The notes under the pieces are model-generated. The model saw nothing but the letters and a program-made list of their open reading frames with translations. It was not told the DNA's origin and ran no database searches. A program made the position numbers and the translations under genes. Source: Corylus avellana (Eukaryota; Streptophyta; Magnoliopsida; Fagales; Betulaceae). Taken from it: DNA of 64,000 nt. Of this stretch, positions 10,797 through 22,758 are shown piece by piece (the stretch's first letter is position 1; each line of letters starts with the position of its first letter). Location of the stretch: NCBI RefSeq assembly GCF_901000735.1, contig NC_081544.1, positions 20,907,410 to 20,971,409 on the forward strand, read 5' to 3'.

Positions 10797-13262
10797 TGTG
10801 AGACATAAACATCAAATGCAGAACTTCCAACAAGCCTTGGAGGATTGCAAGCTTACTGATTTGGGATTTTATGGCCCAAAGTTTACTTGGAGAAACTGTA
10901 GGGAATGGGAGAATTTTATAAAGGAAAGGCTTGATAGGGGTGTGGCAAACCAAGCATGGAGGGATATGTTTCCAACAGCCGAGGTGCAAGTGGAAATTGC
11001 TATAGGGTTTGACCATTCCTCTATTATTTTACATCCTACAAGTACGGCGAGAGATAGGAGGTATGGACAAAAATTCCGGCATGAGGCAAGTTGGACTCTT
11101 GAAGAGGAATACCCAGTTGTGATTAAGCAAATATGGGAACAACCAAGTTCGGGTGGCAGCCACTGGGACAAGTTGGGCGTGAAATTAATGGGTTGCAGGA
11201 GACCATTAGTTCAATGGCAAAAAAATAAAAAGGACCCAAAATTCTCGAAGCTTAAATCCAAGCTCTTGGAGTTGCAAGGGAGGGAAGGGTTGGCTTTGTG
11301 TGAAGAGGAAAAACATGTTCAAAAGGAGTTACAACTACTTTTGGACAAAGATGACGTTAGATGGAGGAAGCGGGCAAAGAAGGTGTGGCTAAAAAATGGG
11401 GACCGGAATACTAAATACTATCACGCATGTGCAAACACTAAGCGACAGAAAAATTTCATATACACGATTATGGATGTGGAGGGGCAGAAATGGTAGACAT
11501 CAGAAACAGTGGCCATGACTTTTGTTAACTATTTCTCTGACTTGTTTAAAGCAGGCCAGAGAAGGACATGGAACCATGCCTTAGACACCTTGGGAGTCTC
11601 GGGGGAGATGAATGCTGAATTATTGAAGGGGTTTACCAACGAAGAAGTAAGTGCGGCAATTTTACAAATGGCTCCTCTTAAAGCTCCGGGCCCGAATGGA
11701 TTCACGACATAATTTTTTCAAAAAAATTGGGCAACTATTGGGGAAGAGGTATGTAAAACTGTAATTGAGATTTTAAATTTGGGAGTGATGCCTACTACTT
11801 TGAATTTGACGCATTTAGTCCTTATTCCTAAGACTAAAACCCTTTCACGTGTCATTGAATTCCGTCCGATAAGCTTATGTAATGTGTTGTATAAAGTATT
11901 CTCCAAGGTCCTTGCCAATAGATTGAAGAAGGTTTTACCATTTATTATTTCCCCAACACAAAGCGTTTTTATCCCGGGGAGGTTAATTTTAGATAACATT
12001 TTAGCGGCTTATGAGACTCTCCACACTATGCATTCCGGTATGAGGGGGAAAAAGGGGTTCATGGCGGTAAAGCTTGATATGAGCAAGGCATATGACCGGG
12101 TAGAATAGAGATTTTTGAAAGCAATCATGAAGGCATGGGTTTTGATGATCGGTGGATTTGCCTGATTATGATGTGCGTAACATTGACTCAATATGCGGTC
12201 TTAGTAAATGGAACTCCATGGGGCAAAATCACTCCATCCAGGGGTCTCAGATAGGGAGATCCTATCTTACCGTATCTTTTCCTGATCTATGCTGAGGCTT
12301 TAAGTTCCATGCTGACTAATGCCAATTGTAAGGGGAGGTTGTCGAGCGTTCCTACTTCCAAAAGAGGCCCCCATATTAGCCACCTGTTTTTCGCAGATGA
12401 TAGTTTATTGTTTTGTAGGGATAATCAATCACACTGGAGTGCCATGACGGATATATTGAAGATGTATGAAGGGGCATCCGGACAAAAAATGAATACAAGC
12501 AAGACTTCCATTTTTTTCAGTAAAAATACTCCAATGGAGGATCAACGACAGATTTTGGAGATATCTAGAATACCAACCACTCAACAATATGACACATATC
12601 TGGGGCTCTCGGCACTTGTGGGGAAGTCGAGAACAACGGCTTTTCGAAGTATCATTGAATGGATATGGAAGCGACTCCAAGACTGGAAACTACAGTTCCT
12701 ATCTCAAGCTGGAAAAGAAGTTCTATTGAAGGCGGTCATTCAAGCGATACCTACTTATTGCATGAGCGTGTTCCTATTTCCAAAGGCCTTATGGTTGGAA
12801 ATAAATTCTCTCGTGCAAAAGTTTTGGTGGGGCCATAAGGAGAAGGAGAAAAAAATTGCTTGGATGAGTTGGAGTAGAATGGGGGTCTTGAAAGGGCGTG
12901 GAGGCATGGGGTTTAGAGATTTCAATTGTTTCAACAAGGCCCTCTTGGCGAAACAGGTGTGGAGAATGTGGAAAATGCCAGACAGCCTCATTGCAAAAAT
13001 TATGAAAGCAAAGTACTTCCCAGATTGTTCCATTCTTGAAGCTTCAAAGGGAAAAATGCCATCTTTTGCTTGGAGAAGCATCCAAAGTGCTTGTGATATT
13101 GTTCGGGAGGGCCTTGTGTGGAGGGTGGGGAATGGTGAGAAAAGACATATTTGGCATGATAAGTGGTTGCCTGACCCGAACACCTACAAGATTCAATCAC
13201 AACTGGCGGTGCTTGCACCATCGGCTAAGGTGAATGAACTTGTGGATAGCAATACAAGGTGA
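10797..13262 (+). pseudogene. LINE reverse transcriptase, broken
   Basis: The connection region (10798-11496) is followed by the reverse transcriptase. KAPGPNGF lies around 11680-11705, and LVLIPKTK and FRPISLCNVLYK around 11810-11900. KLDMSKAYDRVEW-like sequence lies near 12070-12110, and the catalytic FADD box at about 12390-12401. In-frame stops occur at about 11494, 11710 and 12106, and a frameshift between 12110 and 12300. The catalytic aspartates of FADD are intact, but the polypeptide cannot be made. Confidence 0.85.
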
Positions 13263-13304
13263 TGGAATGTCAATCTCATAAAACAGATTTTTTCACTAGC
13301 TGAA

Positions 13305-14440
13305 GTGAAAATAATTCTATCCATACCTCTTAGTAGCACAAATCAGACGGATGGTCTGTTGTGGAGGGGTACGGTAAAGGGTGAATTTTTGGTTCGCACC
13401 GCTTATCACTTGCAAAAGGAGAAGAAGGAAGAGGGTCGAGCCGAATGTTCAACCTTGAATTCAAGTGGTGATGTGTGGAAGAAGATATGGAAAATGCAGG
13501 TGCCAAATGTAGAGAAAAACTTTCTCTGGAAGGCTTGCCATGATATACTACCTACAAGAGAAAATCTGCACAGGAGGAAGGTTATCGATGATCCGACGTG
13601 TCCCATCTGTGGACTAGAGGTTGAGATGGCTTTCCATATTCTATGGCATTGCCCATCAACCATGGATGTGTGGTGTGAAGGGGATCGTAAATTCCAAAAA
13701 AGTTCTCTCAGTGGCCCTCATTTTGTATAGGTTGTGGAAGGAATGTTCAGCCTGTGTCATAGTGAAGAGATGAGAATGTTTGTTGGTATGGCAAGAAGGA
13801 TATGGCTACAAAGGAATGAGGTTGTACATGGTGGGTCTTTTTCCTCTCCAAAAGAGCTGCTTATATGTACAAAGGGGGCACTCCTAGATTACCAATAAGC
13901 CCATGTGAAACTGATTCCGACTAGGGTCTTGCCCATGCCGGATTCGATGTTGACACCTCTAAATGGCTGGATTCTTGTGAATTGGGATGCTTCTCTTGAC
14001 TAGGAAAGAGGAAGGGTTGGTTTGGGTGTGCTGCTGTGGGACCATACATGGAAGATGATCATGGCGAAATGTCTCACACGGAGAGGATATCTGAGTGCTG
14101 CAGATGCGGAAGCTATGGTAGCAATTACAGCCACTCAAATTTGCCGCACTTGGGGTTTTGACAGGGTGTTGTTTGTGGGTGATGCAAAGGTGGTTGTTGA
14201 TGCGATACAGAATGGGGAGAGGAGCTGGAGTCTGTGACATCCTCTTATCCAAGACCTTAGTCTTCACCTACAAGAGTTCTCTCGATGGAAAATTGCTTAT
14301 AGCAGTAGGGAGGCAAACTGACCAGCTCACGAGCTAGCGAAAATGGCAACGACAAATGTAATGGATGCTATGTGGGTTGTTGACCCTCCCTTATGTATTC
14401 AGAACCTTCTGGTTCTTGAGGAACCTGCTTTTGCTATTTG
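13305..14440 (+). pseudogene. LINE zf-RVT and RNase H region
   Basis: The zf-RVT domain has NFLWKACHDILPTRENL, then CPICG and HILWHCP (about 13520-13670). A plant-type RNase H follows from about 13980, with NWDASLD, DAEAMVAI and GDAKVVVDAI carrying the expected acidic positions. Stops fall at about 13728, 14000, 14236 and 14318. This C-terminal order is typical of plant L1 elements. Confidence 0.7.
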
Positions 14441-15034
14441 ATTAGTAATGAAAGTCACACGTTTATCAAAAAAAAAAATAATAATACAAAACAACGCACA
14501 AATGTTCTTATTCCTCTACCTTCTTCTTCCTCACGCGCAACGCAGAACACCCAACCATTTTTTTCAAAAGAAATTCTGGAAAAAGAAAAAAGTACGTATA
14601 TTTAGCTTTTTCAAGAAATGGATTGTGTAATACTCATTTCCAGATTTTCCTCTACATAAAGGGTTTGACGTTCGTGAGAATGCTCTCCAAACGTACGTAT
14701 GTAATACTCTTTCCAATAATAGGATTGTGTACTACTCTTTTCCATATTTTTTTTCTTCCCGAATTTCTTATGTTGAATAATTTCCGAACATATGTTATTA
14801 TCATTATTTTTTTTTGTTTTTCACTTTGACATCAGGAAGAAGGTAAGGGAAGAAGAGCTGTGAGTTGTTTTTGTGCCTTTTTTTATTTATTATTATTTTG
14901 GAAAGAAAACGAGTTATTTTGTTTATTAATAAGATCAAAAAAAGTGGCATTTTTTTAACCCTTAGATATAATGGACGGCTAAATTTAGAAATTTGAGAAA
15001 TTCAAATTCTCTAAGAATTCGAGGGGATCCGGAT

Positions 15035-15780
15035 ATGTAAATGCCTCCCCAATAGCAAAAATATCCTTCATAAAATTTAAAAAATTCTTCAAATTATATA
15101 TAAAAAACTAAAAACTAATTTCTAAGGGATAAATACAAAAAAGCCTCTTGAACTGCCAACCATTTTCAAAAAAGCCCAATAGACAGGTGTAACACTTAGA
15201 TACATCAAATTACCATTTTGTAACAAAAATGCTTATCCGTTAGCCTGTACCATTAGAGCCGATAAAAAATAAAATTTGACCAAAATCTTCTAAAAATACC
15301 CTGACTTTGGCAATTGAAAAACCAAATTTACAATTTCTAGTGATTAATACTAATTTATTTATATAAGACAAAACTCAATTCTGCCAATTTATATATATAT
15401 AAAAGACAACTCAAATCCTTACGAAGGGATTGGGCCATTGCATTTGCAAATGAAGCATTTATGAAGAAGAAGCCAAATTTTGTGCCGTTTGCTCAGAAAT
15501 ACCATGGACGATGATCATCCCCTCGTAGAAGTTTTTATTTAAAAACTATACATCCAAGAAGTTTTTGACAAGTTATAGAACAAATTCACTCTAATTTTGA
15601 GCCAATTTAAAATAATTGAATTAGTTTAGTTTATCTAAACTATGTAATTTACAAAATTGGTAATTTGGTATATGTAACGAGTCTTCGTGTGGCTTGAAAT
15701 TGAGATGACCTCATGTAGACTCGAGTGTCATGCCGTCGTATTAACGTGGCAATTAGGCATTGAGCTTTACCGTGTCCCTG
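15035..15780. other. PILS2 upstream region with repeat remnant
   Basis: Part of this (about 15130-15340) resembles the sequence at 48105-48340 (shared ACACTTAGATACATCAAA-type block), so it is a dispersed repeat. The ORF at 15649-15837 (-) has no support. The part next to 15780 is the presumed promoter of the PILS gene. Confidence 0.4.
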
Positions 15781-15888
15781 GCCCCCCTGAATAGAGGTGG
15801 TTATCCAAACCCCGTTCATCTTTTCTCTGCAACTCAAAGCCTCGGCCAGAATCTTTAGGCCTCTCGAAGATTCACTCTTTTATGATCT

Positions 15889-16377
15889 GTAAGTTCTGTT
15901 TCTTTCTCTCCTTTCACTTCTGCAAATTGGGTATGATGTTACTGTGGAAAACTTCAAGAACCCATTATTCTCGTTGATTTTCTTAGAGTATAGGATAAAT
16001 CTGAGATACCCTTTTCTTTTTCTGATCTGGAGAATCCCATCTCGGCTTTCACTAAATTTGACTAGGGTTTATGAAAACCCATGGTGTATTTCTTTGATAT
16101 GGGTTCTTTGTGATGATCTTGTCAATAATGTGTTTATCGATTAATCTGCAATTTTTGATAATTTGTCAAATTCGAATTTGTGGGTTTTGGTTTGTGATAA
16201 TCTATGTGACCCACGTGGTATTGTCACTGATTTTGTTTACATTTCTTACTAATATGTTAATTTCATTTTGGGGCACTCCAAAATTTTGTGGCGTTTACGT
16301 TATGCTGTTGTTGGTGCCATACGAACCGAAACTACTGATTTCATTCAAGTTTTTGTGAATTTGTTTGATTTTTGCAG
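15889..16377 (+). other. Intron in the 5'UTR of the PILS gene
   Basis: A donor (ATCT|GTAAGTTCTG) at 15889 and a T-rich tract ending TTTTTGCAG at 16377 define a 489-base intron. The leader exon (roughly 15780-15888) has no long ORF. The second exon starts 35 bases before the ATG. This explains why the open frame extends upstream of the true start. Confidence 0.6.
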
Positions 16378-16412
16378 AAAGAATTGCTGGCTTTTTAGCA
16401 CAAAAAGGCAAA

Positions 16413-17789
16413 ATGATGCGTTACTTAAATGAGCTCTATCACGACAAAATGAAGTCTAGTGGTGAAGATTTGCTTAGTGCAATAATCCCTTTGATGAAAC
16501 TCCTTTCCCTCACGGTTATAGGTCTGGTTCTTGCACACCCAAAAACTCAAATAATTCCTAGAGCGACATTTAGGCTCCTCAGCAAGCTTGTTTTTGCTCT
16601 GTTCTTACCCTGCCTAATCTTTACCGAACTCGGTGAAAGCATTACACTTGAGAACTTTGCTGATTGGTGGTTTATACCGGTTAATGTGTTAGTCAGTACA
16701 GCTATTGGTTGTGTCCTTGGGTTCTTAGTCGTGGTTATTTGCCGCCCACCTCCTCAGTTTAGAAGATTCACCATTATCATGACTGCATTTGGTAATACTG
16801 GAAATCTCCCTCTTGCCATTGTTGGATCAGTCTGTCATACTGCGGATAACCCATTTGGATCCCATTGTCATTCAAGAGGGGTGGCTTATGTCTCTTTTTC
16901 TTCATGGGTTTCTGTGATTCTTGTTTATACCCTCGTGTATCACATGATGGAGCCTCCATTGGAATATTATGAGATTGTTGAAGATGAGGGTGAGATTGTT
17001 GAAGAAGGGGGTGAGATTGAAGAAGAGCAAACAGTTAATGATGCCAGTAGGCCTCTCCTTGTAGAAGCTGAATGGCCTGGTATTGAAGATAAAGAAACTG
17101 AGCATTCCAAAACACCCTTTATTGCTAGAATTTTCCAAAACATATCAAATGTTTCTCAGACTTCTTTTCCTGACGTTGAGACTACAGGAGAAGGCGGTGC
17201 AAACAGTCCTAGGTCCATTAGATGTTTGGCTGAGCCTAAAGTCGTCAGGAGGATGAGAATTGTGGCTGAACAAACTCCAATACAGCACATTCTTCAACCT
17301 CCAACTATTGCTTCTTTGTTAGCTATCATCATTGGGACGGTGCCTCAATTAAAAGCTTTCCTCTTTGGATATGATGCTCCACTATCTTTTGTTACAGACA
17401 GTTTAGAGATTTTAGGTGGTGCAACGGTCCCTTCTGTGATGCTTATTCTTGGGGGTATGCTTGCTGAGGGGCCAAATGACTCTAAACTTGGGCTTCGAAC
17501 TACAGTTGGTATAAGCATAGCGAGGCTCTTGGTGCTTCCTGTGCTTGGAATTGGTGTAGTAGCATTGTCTGATAAACTGAATTTTCTGGTCCACGGTGAT
17601 GCAATGTACAGATTTGTGCTTTTGATGCAATACACAACACCAAGTGCCATTTTATTGGGCGCAATTGCCAGCTTGAGGGGATATGCAGTTAGCGAGGCTT
17701 CAGCACTTCTTTTTTGGCAGCATGTGTTCGCCCTCTTCTCCCTTTCTGTGTATATTGTTATCTACTTCAAAATAATCCCATATGTTTGA
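16413..17789 (+). CDS. PILS2: PIN-LIKES auxin carrier, PILS2-like
   Basis: The protein has 458 residues and belongs to the PILS branch of the auxin efflux carrier superfamily. PILS proteins sit in the ER membrane and limit nuclear auxin signalling by holding auxin in the ER. Hydrophobic segments lie at about 20-40, 49-72, 84-110, 119-141 and 155-179. A long acidic hydrophilic loop (about 180-295) follows, then five more segments to the C-terminus. Family hallmarks are AHPKTQIIPRATFRLLSKLV, FGNTGNLPLA (126-135), SRGVAYVSF, SRPLLVEAEWPGIEDKETEH and the QYTTPSAILLGAIASLRGYA end. From memory these match Arabidopsis PILS2 (At1g71090, 457 aa) closely along the whole length. I chose the ATG at 16413 because it is the first after the spliced leader and gives the family length. 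MM doubles the start codon. No defects are seen. Confidence 0.93.
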   Translation: MMRYLNELYHDKMKSSGEDLLSAIIPLMKLLSLTVIGLVLAHPKTQIIPRATFRLLSKLVFALFLPCLIFTELGESITLENFADWWFIPVNVLVSTAIGCVLGFLVVVICRPPPQFRRFTIIMTAFGNTGNLPLAIVGSVCHTADNPFGSHCHSRGVAYVSFSSWVSVILVYTLVYHMMEPPLEYYEIVEDEGEIVEEGGEIEEEQTVNDASRPLLVEAEWPGIEDKETEHSKTPFIARIFQNISNVSQTSFPDVETTGEGGANSPRSIRCLAEPKVVRRMRIVAEQTPIQHILQPPTIASLLAIIIGTVPQLKAFLFGYDAPLSFVTDSLEILGGATVPSVMLILGGMLAEGPNDSKLGLRTTVGISIARLLVLPVLGIGVVALSDKLNFLVHGDAMYRFVLLMQYTTPSAILLGAIASLRGYAVSEASALLFWQHVFALFSLSVYIVIYFKIIPYV

Positions 17790-19214
17790 GGTTTGGCTAA
17801 TATTTTACTACCTCAAAGGCCCTTCAATTAGTGGTTAGTGTTTAAATATCATCAGATTACTGCTCACTCTGTCAATTACGGTATATTACTTAAATAAGAT
17901 TTACATGTTTATTTGCTCTATGTGCTCTACTTGGTGCTGGTGATGGAGGTAAGTGATGCTTCTCGCCATTCAAGGATGGTTCTTTTATGAAAGTTGATTT
18001 TGTTGAATGATTAAATATGGTTCTTGTTCTGTAAAAGCTTTGTTAGCACCCAAGTTAGTCATTTTATTTTTTATTAGGCATTGTGTATAGCTCTGAAAGC
18101 TTTCTCGGGTAAAGCCATTGACTATAGTAATAGATCATTTATATTATTTTTTTCCCCCTGTAAAAGTGACTCATTCAGAAAAGGGAATATCATTAAGCAA
18201 TCATTCCCAATTAGTTGACATTGCCTAAATGAATCCTGTTAAAATACTGGAAAAGGGAAGTACAGAAAAGTTCAATCAAAGTAATCTAAAGCTACTATGC
18301 TTGATATAAATATTTAGTCTTTTGGAAATATGATAGAGAAGTCCTAGACAATTAATCTTTCCAAAAGCAGTAAAATATGGCTTTTAGTTATATGGACACT
18401 GAATGCTGCAACCAAAGTTACTAAATGCACAATTCTTCGAGACTGTGACTCATTCGATAGAGTGAGATCAAAGTTACGGAAATGAGTTAGTTGATTGATT
18501 CTATTTCTATAAACTGTTTTCTGTGGTTAAGACTTGATAATTTAGCTGGTAGGCAAAAATAAGCTTGACAAAAAATTAGAAAAATGAGGTGATGGGACCG
18601 CTTTTCTAAGTAGGGTTGGTTACTGACTTCTTTTGGTTGGAGTCGGAAAATAGATTCCGAGCCAAGCCGAATGACACCGAATATCGATCAATCAGAAATC
18701 TTGGGTTGGCTTGGAATTCAGATTTACTGTTGGCTTTCGCCAGTACCTCTAAGAATGATGAATGCAAAGAAGAGGAAAAAAAGAAATATAAAAAGAAAGC
18801 ACCTTGGCATATGCTTTGGTTGAGAATGTTTTAGGTTTTCAAACCTATCATGTCACCTTCTCTCTCTTTTTTTTTTTTTTTCCAAGTCCTCATGATATGT
18901 CACCTTATCACCTTGTCTCCTCTCATTTTATTTTTCCTAACGGCCTTTCACCCTTTCATTCACACATGTTGCCTTCTTCGATTTTCAGTACCTTTCACCT
19001 TTTTTTCTTTTTTGGGCAAATTAAATATAAAGAACCTTTTTCTTTGAGCCGGCCCTGCATTTGACCTTGGAAAACTTCTATGTTTGTCTTACCTAGGGAA
19101 TTCAGGAAGGGTATGCGAGGGCAATATATTTGAGGGTGCTAAAAGAGCCACCTCACGTTTATTTGTTAGCATTTGTTAATTAATTAATAATTTTGTTGTA
19201 GATCCATTGCTGGT
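17790..19214. other. PILS 3' flank and intergenic region
   Basis: The first few hundred bases should hold the 3'UTR. After about 18000 there is no supported gene. ORFs at 18616-18834 and 18804-19064 are low-complexity and lack family resemblance. Confidence 0.4.
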
Positions 19215-19425
19215 ATCATGGATATGTTATTAGAATTTCATGTTGATTGTCACATGCCTAATGTTATGCTTATTTTATGAGGTATACTTGCTGAGGTTAG
19301 AAATGATTCCCACACCCAAACTGTGATTTATGTATTCATGGAAAGGTTATTTGGTGCTTCTTTTGCTAGTGATTGAGATTGTGGCTTTGGCATTAAACTG
19401 AATTTACTTTTCAGTAGCAATTTTT
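19215..19425 (+). pseudogene. Decayed PILS fragment
   Basis: Translated in shifting frames, this segment aligns with residues of the second half of the upstream PILS gene. VMLIL, then a stop, GILAE..NDS corresponds to VMLILGGMLAEGPNDS, and later IKLNLL corresponds to DKLNFLV. At the DNA level GTTATGCTTATTTTATGAGG matches the PILS exon GTGATGCTTATTCTTGGGGG. It has at least two in-frame stops and no start. The upstream boundary coincides with TTTTGTTGTAG|AT, which resembles a splice acceptor. The remnant may therefore come from an intron-containing PILS paralogue rather than a recent copy of the intact neighbour. Confidence 0.7.
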
Positions 19426-21195
19426 TCTTTTCCTGAGCACCTTTGTTCATAGAAATTTAAAACTACACCTTCACACCTTTGTTTTTGTGCACAGCAGGAA
19501 GTGTGATCTTATTCTAACATCATTTATCTACCCTCTTCCTGCATACTATTGCCTGCTGTAACGGCTCTTAAATGCTTGAGGTTTGTTTGAAAATCTTTTG
19601 CAAAAGAGAAGTGGCCATGTTCCATTGGATTACTGCCATCTTCTTGCTTGTAACATGTACCATGGAGTTGTTCAGTTTCTGTGTTTTCCGTTTCATAGCA
19701 GGTGTTGCAGGTGAAGAGGCGTATTTGCTGTCAACCAACATGTAAGCATGAAATGAGATTAATTTACTGTATTTTGTATGAAAAGTTAAGATATACAAGA
19801 GGATCCAGTTTCTACATAGATATTCATTGGCCAATCAAATAGAGCGGATCTTCTTTATGGAAAATGAGCTCTTCAATTTGGTTTTCATGTGTGGATTCAA
19901 AGAAGGATCCATGTTTATTACTTTGAAACTACAAGGTTTATATATGGTCAAAAGTTGTTGGTCCAAGGGGCCAATTCCTGGTCAAACATTGGACCTAATT
20001 CCTTGCTCCTAAGCAGAAGATTGATCAGAACTCTTGTTTGGATCAGAGAACATGGAAATCGTGTTAGAATTAGGCGGTCAAATTGAAAGTCCTTATTTCC
20101 TGTAGCTTATCCTGGATTTGGATTTGAATATGAATATTCTTGAATTTTTAATGTAAACTAGGATTCTCAATTTTCGACAAGAGATAAGAATTCAACACGA
20201 AATTAACGAGTAAAGATTAAAGGGTTTGACACGTCTAATTATAAGGGTCGGTTTAGAGTTCACTTATATAACTTTATACTTATATTTTGATACAACTCAA
20301 ACTCGACACATGACATTAGGGGTTGATAATATTTGACATGACTCGCGAATTCAACATAAAATTAATGACTTAAAATTAAGGGCTTTGATCTGATTAAATA
20401 AAAAAATTAATTAAGATTGGCTTATATAATCTACAGCCTAAATCCACTGTAATTGCCACCCGTAACTTGTGTGCTAATATAAATTCAGTTTTTAAAATAC
20501 AAACAAAATACAGACAGCATGCTGCTAATAGAGACAACATCTAAGAATTGAAGGTTCCCAAGAAGATGTGCTGGAAAAATATTGAGAAGCTCAAGAGGAC
20601 AAAAGTCGACGATAGATTGATTTGATTACTCCAACCGAACATCTCACACAAAACTAAAAGAAAATTGGTGTGCGAGTCCATAGTCGTTGTCAAAACGGCA
20701 TGATCCTGTACCTCTATTCTATTGTGCCTTCCAATAAATAAATTCAATATATATATAAATAAATAAAGTACTGAAAAAAGTCTTAAAATATTTTAATATT
20801 ATATAAAGTCAACGAGATTCCACGCTAAAATTCTAAGGCAATGTAATCCAGTGGTTAGGAATATGCGGAGAATCGTGATAAAAAGCAAGCTCCACGCCTT
20901 GTTTCCCACCGCCTTCCTAAAGACGACCAAAAGTGATAGACCACTGAGGACCATGAGTATGATGGATGGACGATATTAGCCGCCCCCACCCTTTAAAGCA
21001 TGCCTTGAACCTATTTAGTTTTAGTCAAATTTTCAATTATGTTATATTTATATCATTTGCCCAAAAAGCATATAAGATACACGCATTTAATTTAAATTTT
21101 GCGTATATTCCCCGACATCGCTCCCTAGTCATTCATTTTAGGAAAAATTGTAAATTATTTATTTTTTTTTTAAAATAAAAAATATATATATATAA
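19426..21195. other. Intergenic, repeats of unknown family
   Basis: No gene seen. Around 20200-20420 the sequence has the GACACGTCTAATTATAAGGG / CTCGACACATGACATTAGGG style of a dispersed plant repeat that also appears at about 56340-56520 and 58900-59070. Confidence 0.35.
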
Positions 21196-21540
21196 TTGAT
21201 TTATGTGGTTTACTTGATTTACAATTAACTCTATATGGTATCAAAATGAACTTAAAGGCCTATGAGGTATGTCAAAAAAAAAAAAATAGTTTGTACAGTC
21301 TAATTCCGTCAATTGACTTAACAGATTTTGATAGTATAAAACGTTAGAGCCAATAAAATTATGATATTTATCCCCTTTAGGTCAGTTTCACACTAACACA
21401 ATTTGTTAAGTTAGTAAACAAAATTTGACTGTAGAAACTAAATTGTTTTATTGGCAATTGGCATACCTCACGAACTTTTGATTTCATTTTGATATTACAT
21501 GAAGCAAATTGTAAATTAAGTAAACCACAATGACTAATTT
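21196..21540. mobile_element. MITE with about 80-bp inverted ends
   Basis: The left end carries TGTGGTTTACTTGATTTACA and GGTATCAAAATGAACTT. The right end carries the inverse (TGTAAATTAAGTAAACCACA and the complement of the second block). It is about 345 bp with no coding capacity. Target duplication is not resolved. Confidence 0.6.
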
Positions 21541-21590
21541 TGTATTTTTCCCCTCATTTTAAGTCAATAAATAAATAAATATAAATTGAA

Positions 21591-22195
21591 GGGCGGGTTT
21601 GGTACATAAATATGGCTATTTCTTTAGGAATAGGAAGGGTTATTATTGGGAATACAATGAGTTGAAATGAAGTGACCATTCATATTTTTTTAATTTGGTG
21701 ACAAAAAGTAATTTTCTAAATGAAATTAAATCAAAATTTCTAAAATACTTTTATATATATATTTCAGAACATTCTTTGGTAACTAGTCAACCTAACAGAA
21801 TACCGTGAATGGATGATACCACCATTGATGACGCTTAGGGGCGGCTGCAACTATCCATTAGCCATGGACTGTGCTAGCACGACCACCCATAGTGGCACAA
21901 GGGGCAACCACACCACCTTTGATATCTGCTAAGGTGGCTGGCCACTCCTAGAATATTTTGATTTTTTTTATATAAATTTTAAGTTTGAAGAATTTTTATT
22001 TTTTTAAAAAAGATATTTTTGGAAGACCCATTTTGTTTCTTAAGGAAAACTATTCCTCAATTTAAAGGAATAGTCATTCTTCTAGCTATTCCTTCCCTAT
22101 CCCTATAGAAATAGTTATTTTCGGTGTTAAGTCTTACATCACAAAGACTTTTACTATAGCTACTCCCTATTAGGCTATTACCAAACAAACCTTTA
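21591..22195. mobile_element. Non-autonomous DNA element with degenerate inverted ends
   Basis: The left end GGGCGGGTTTGGTAC and the right end CTATTACCAAACAAACCTTT are imperfect inverses. GGAATAG-type blocks just inside are also inverted. The interior has a GC-rich patch (about 21835-21950) of the GTGGCTGGCCAC type, similar in style to about 52170-52300. No ORF. Probably a hAT-like element, judging only from the TTTGGTA ends. Confidence 0.45.
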
Positions 22196-22249
22196 ACTCT
22201 TTACTTAAATCTCTTTTAGCTTTTTAGAGTAAAGAGTGCTAAAGAGATT

Positions 22250-22758
22250 AAAGCATCTCCAACAGTCATTGTAATTTAACTTTTTAATTAAATTTAGCTA
22301 TTATGCCATATTTTTTCTTTTCTCTGGTTCATCTCCGAGACTCCATCGAAACACCATTCTCAGCATCCAAAATATTTTTTCCTTTTCTTCTCTTTCTCTC
22401 CCACTTTCTCTTCTTCTCTCTTCTCTTTCATTCTCAGCACCCAATTTTTTTTTTTTTCCTTGAAACCTGTCTCTGAAACTCTAGGAAGCACTCTCTCAGA
22501 AATTAATTAGTCTAATTGTATGTTTTAGTGTGTTGTTTATTTTATTTTTAGAAATTTTCATTTTGTTTGACCTTTTTATTGCATTGAGTAGTTTGATTAC
22601 TTTTTGTGAAAAGGGGAAATGATACCAAATCAGAACATTGGGATTTTTTTTTTCTCCCACTACAAAAAGGAAGGGTTGGAAATAAAGATATCATGATTCA
22701 GCAGAATTTTCATGATTAGTAATTATATTTTGCCCATATTTTTGTTGGGAATTGCTAA
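22250..22758. repeat. Repeat remnant starting with the GCATCTCCAACAG motif
   Basis: The motif AAGCATCTCCAACAGTCATT at about 22251 is a common terminus of plant non-autonomous DNA elements. A CT-rich part (TTTCTCTCCCACTTTCTCTT) is shared with the cargo of the Mutator-like element at about 34258-34277. I could not define the right end. Confidence 0.4.

Larger units (their letters stand above)
7322..14482 (+). mobile_element. Degenerate L1-type LINE, near full length
   Basis: The order of domains is ORF1 with DUF4283-like and zinc-knuckle parts, then endonuclease, reverse transcriptase, zf-RVT and RNase H, ending in an A-rich tail at about 14468-14482. A perfect 12-bp repeat, AATACAAAACAA, flanks it at 7310-7321 and 14483-14494 and fits a target duplication. 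The LINE accounts for about 5.8 kb after removing the 1.4-kb LTR inside it. Several in-frame stops and frameshifts show it is dead. Confidence 0.85.
7167..15034. mobile_element. Fold-back (TIR) element split by a LINE
   Basis: The left arm (7167-about 7309) and right arm (about 14890-15034) are inverted copies about 140 bases long. On the left the outer part reads CTTGAATTCTTAGAGAATTC, on the right GAATTTGAATTTCTCAAATT in inverse, and the inner part shares the AAGACAAAAAAATGGCATTT-type block. Without the LINE the element would be about 0.7 kb, non-coding and non-autonomous. The interior right portion (14495-14880) has no recognisable gene. Its own target duplication was not identified, so the superfamily is open. 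The arms have diverged by roughly a sixth, which makes this the oldest layer. Confidence 0.65.

Noticed and set aside
20835..20900. SINE-like start (GTAATCCAGTGGTTAGGAAT)
   Set aside because: Only one box-like motif is visible, with no B box, tail or duplication.
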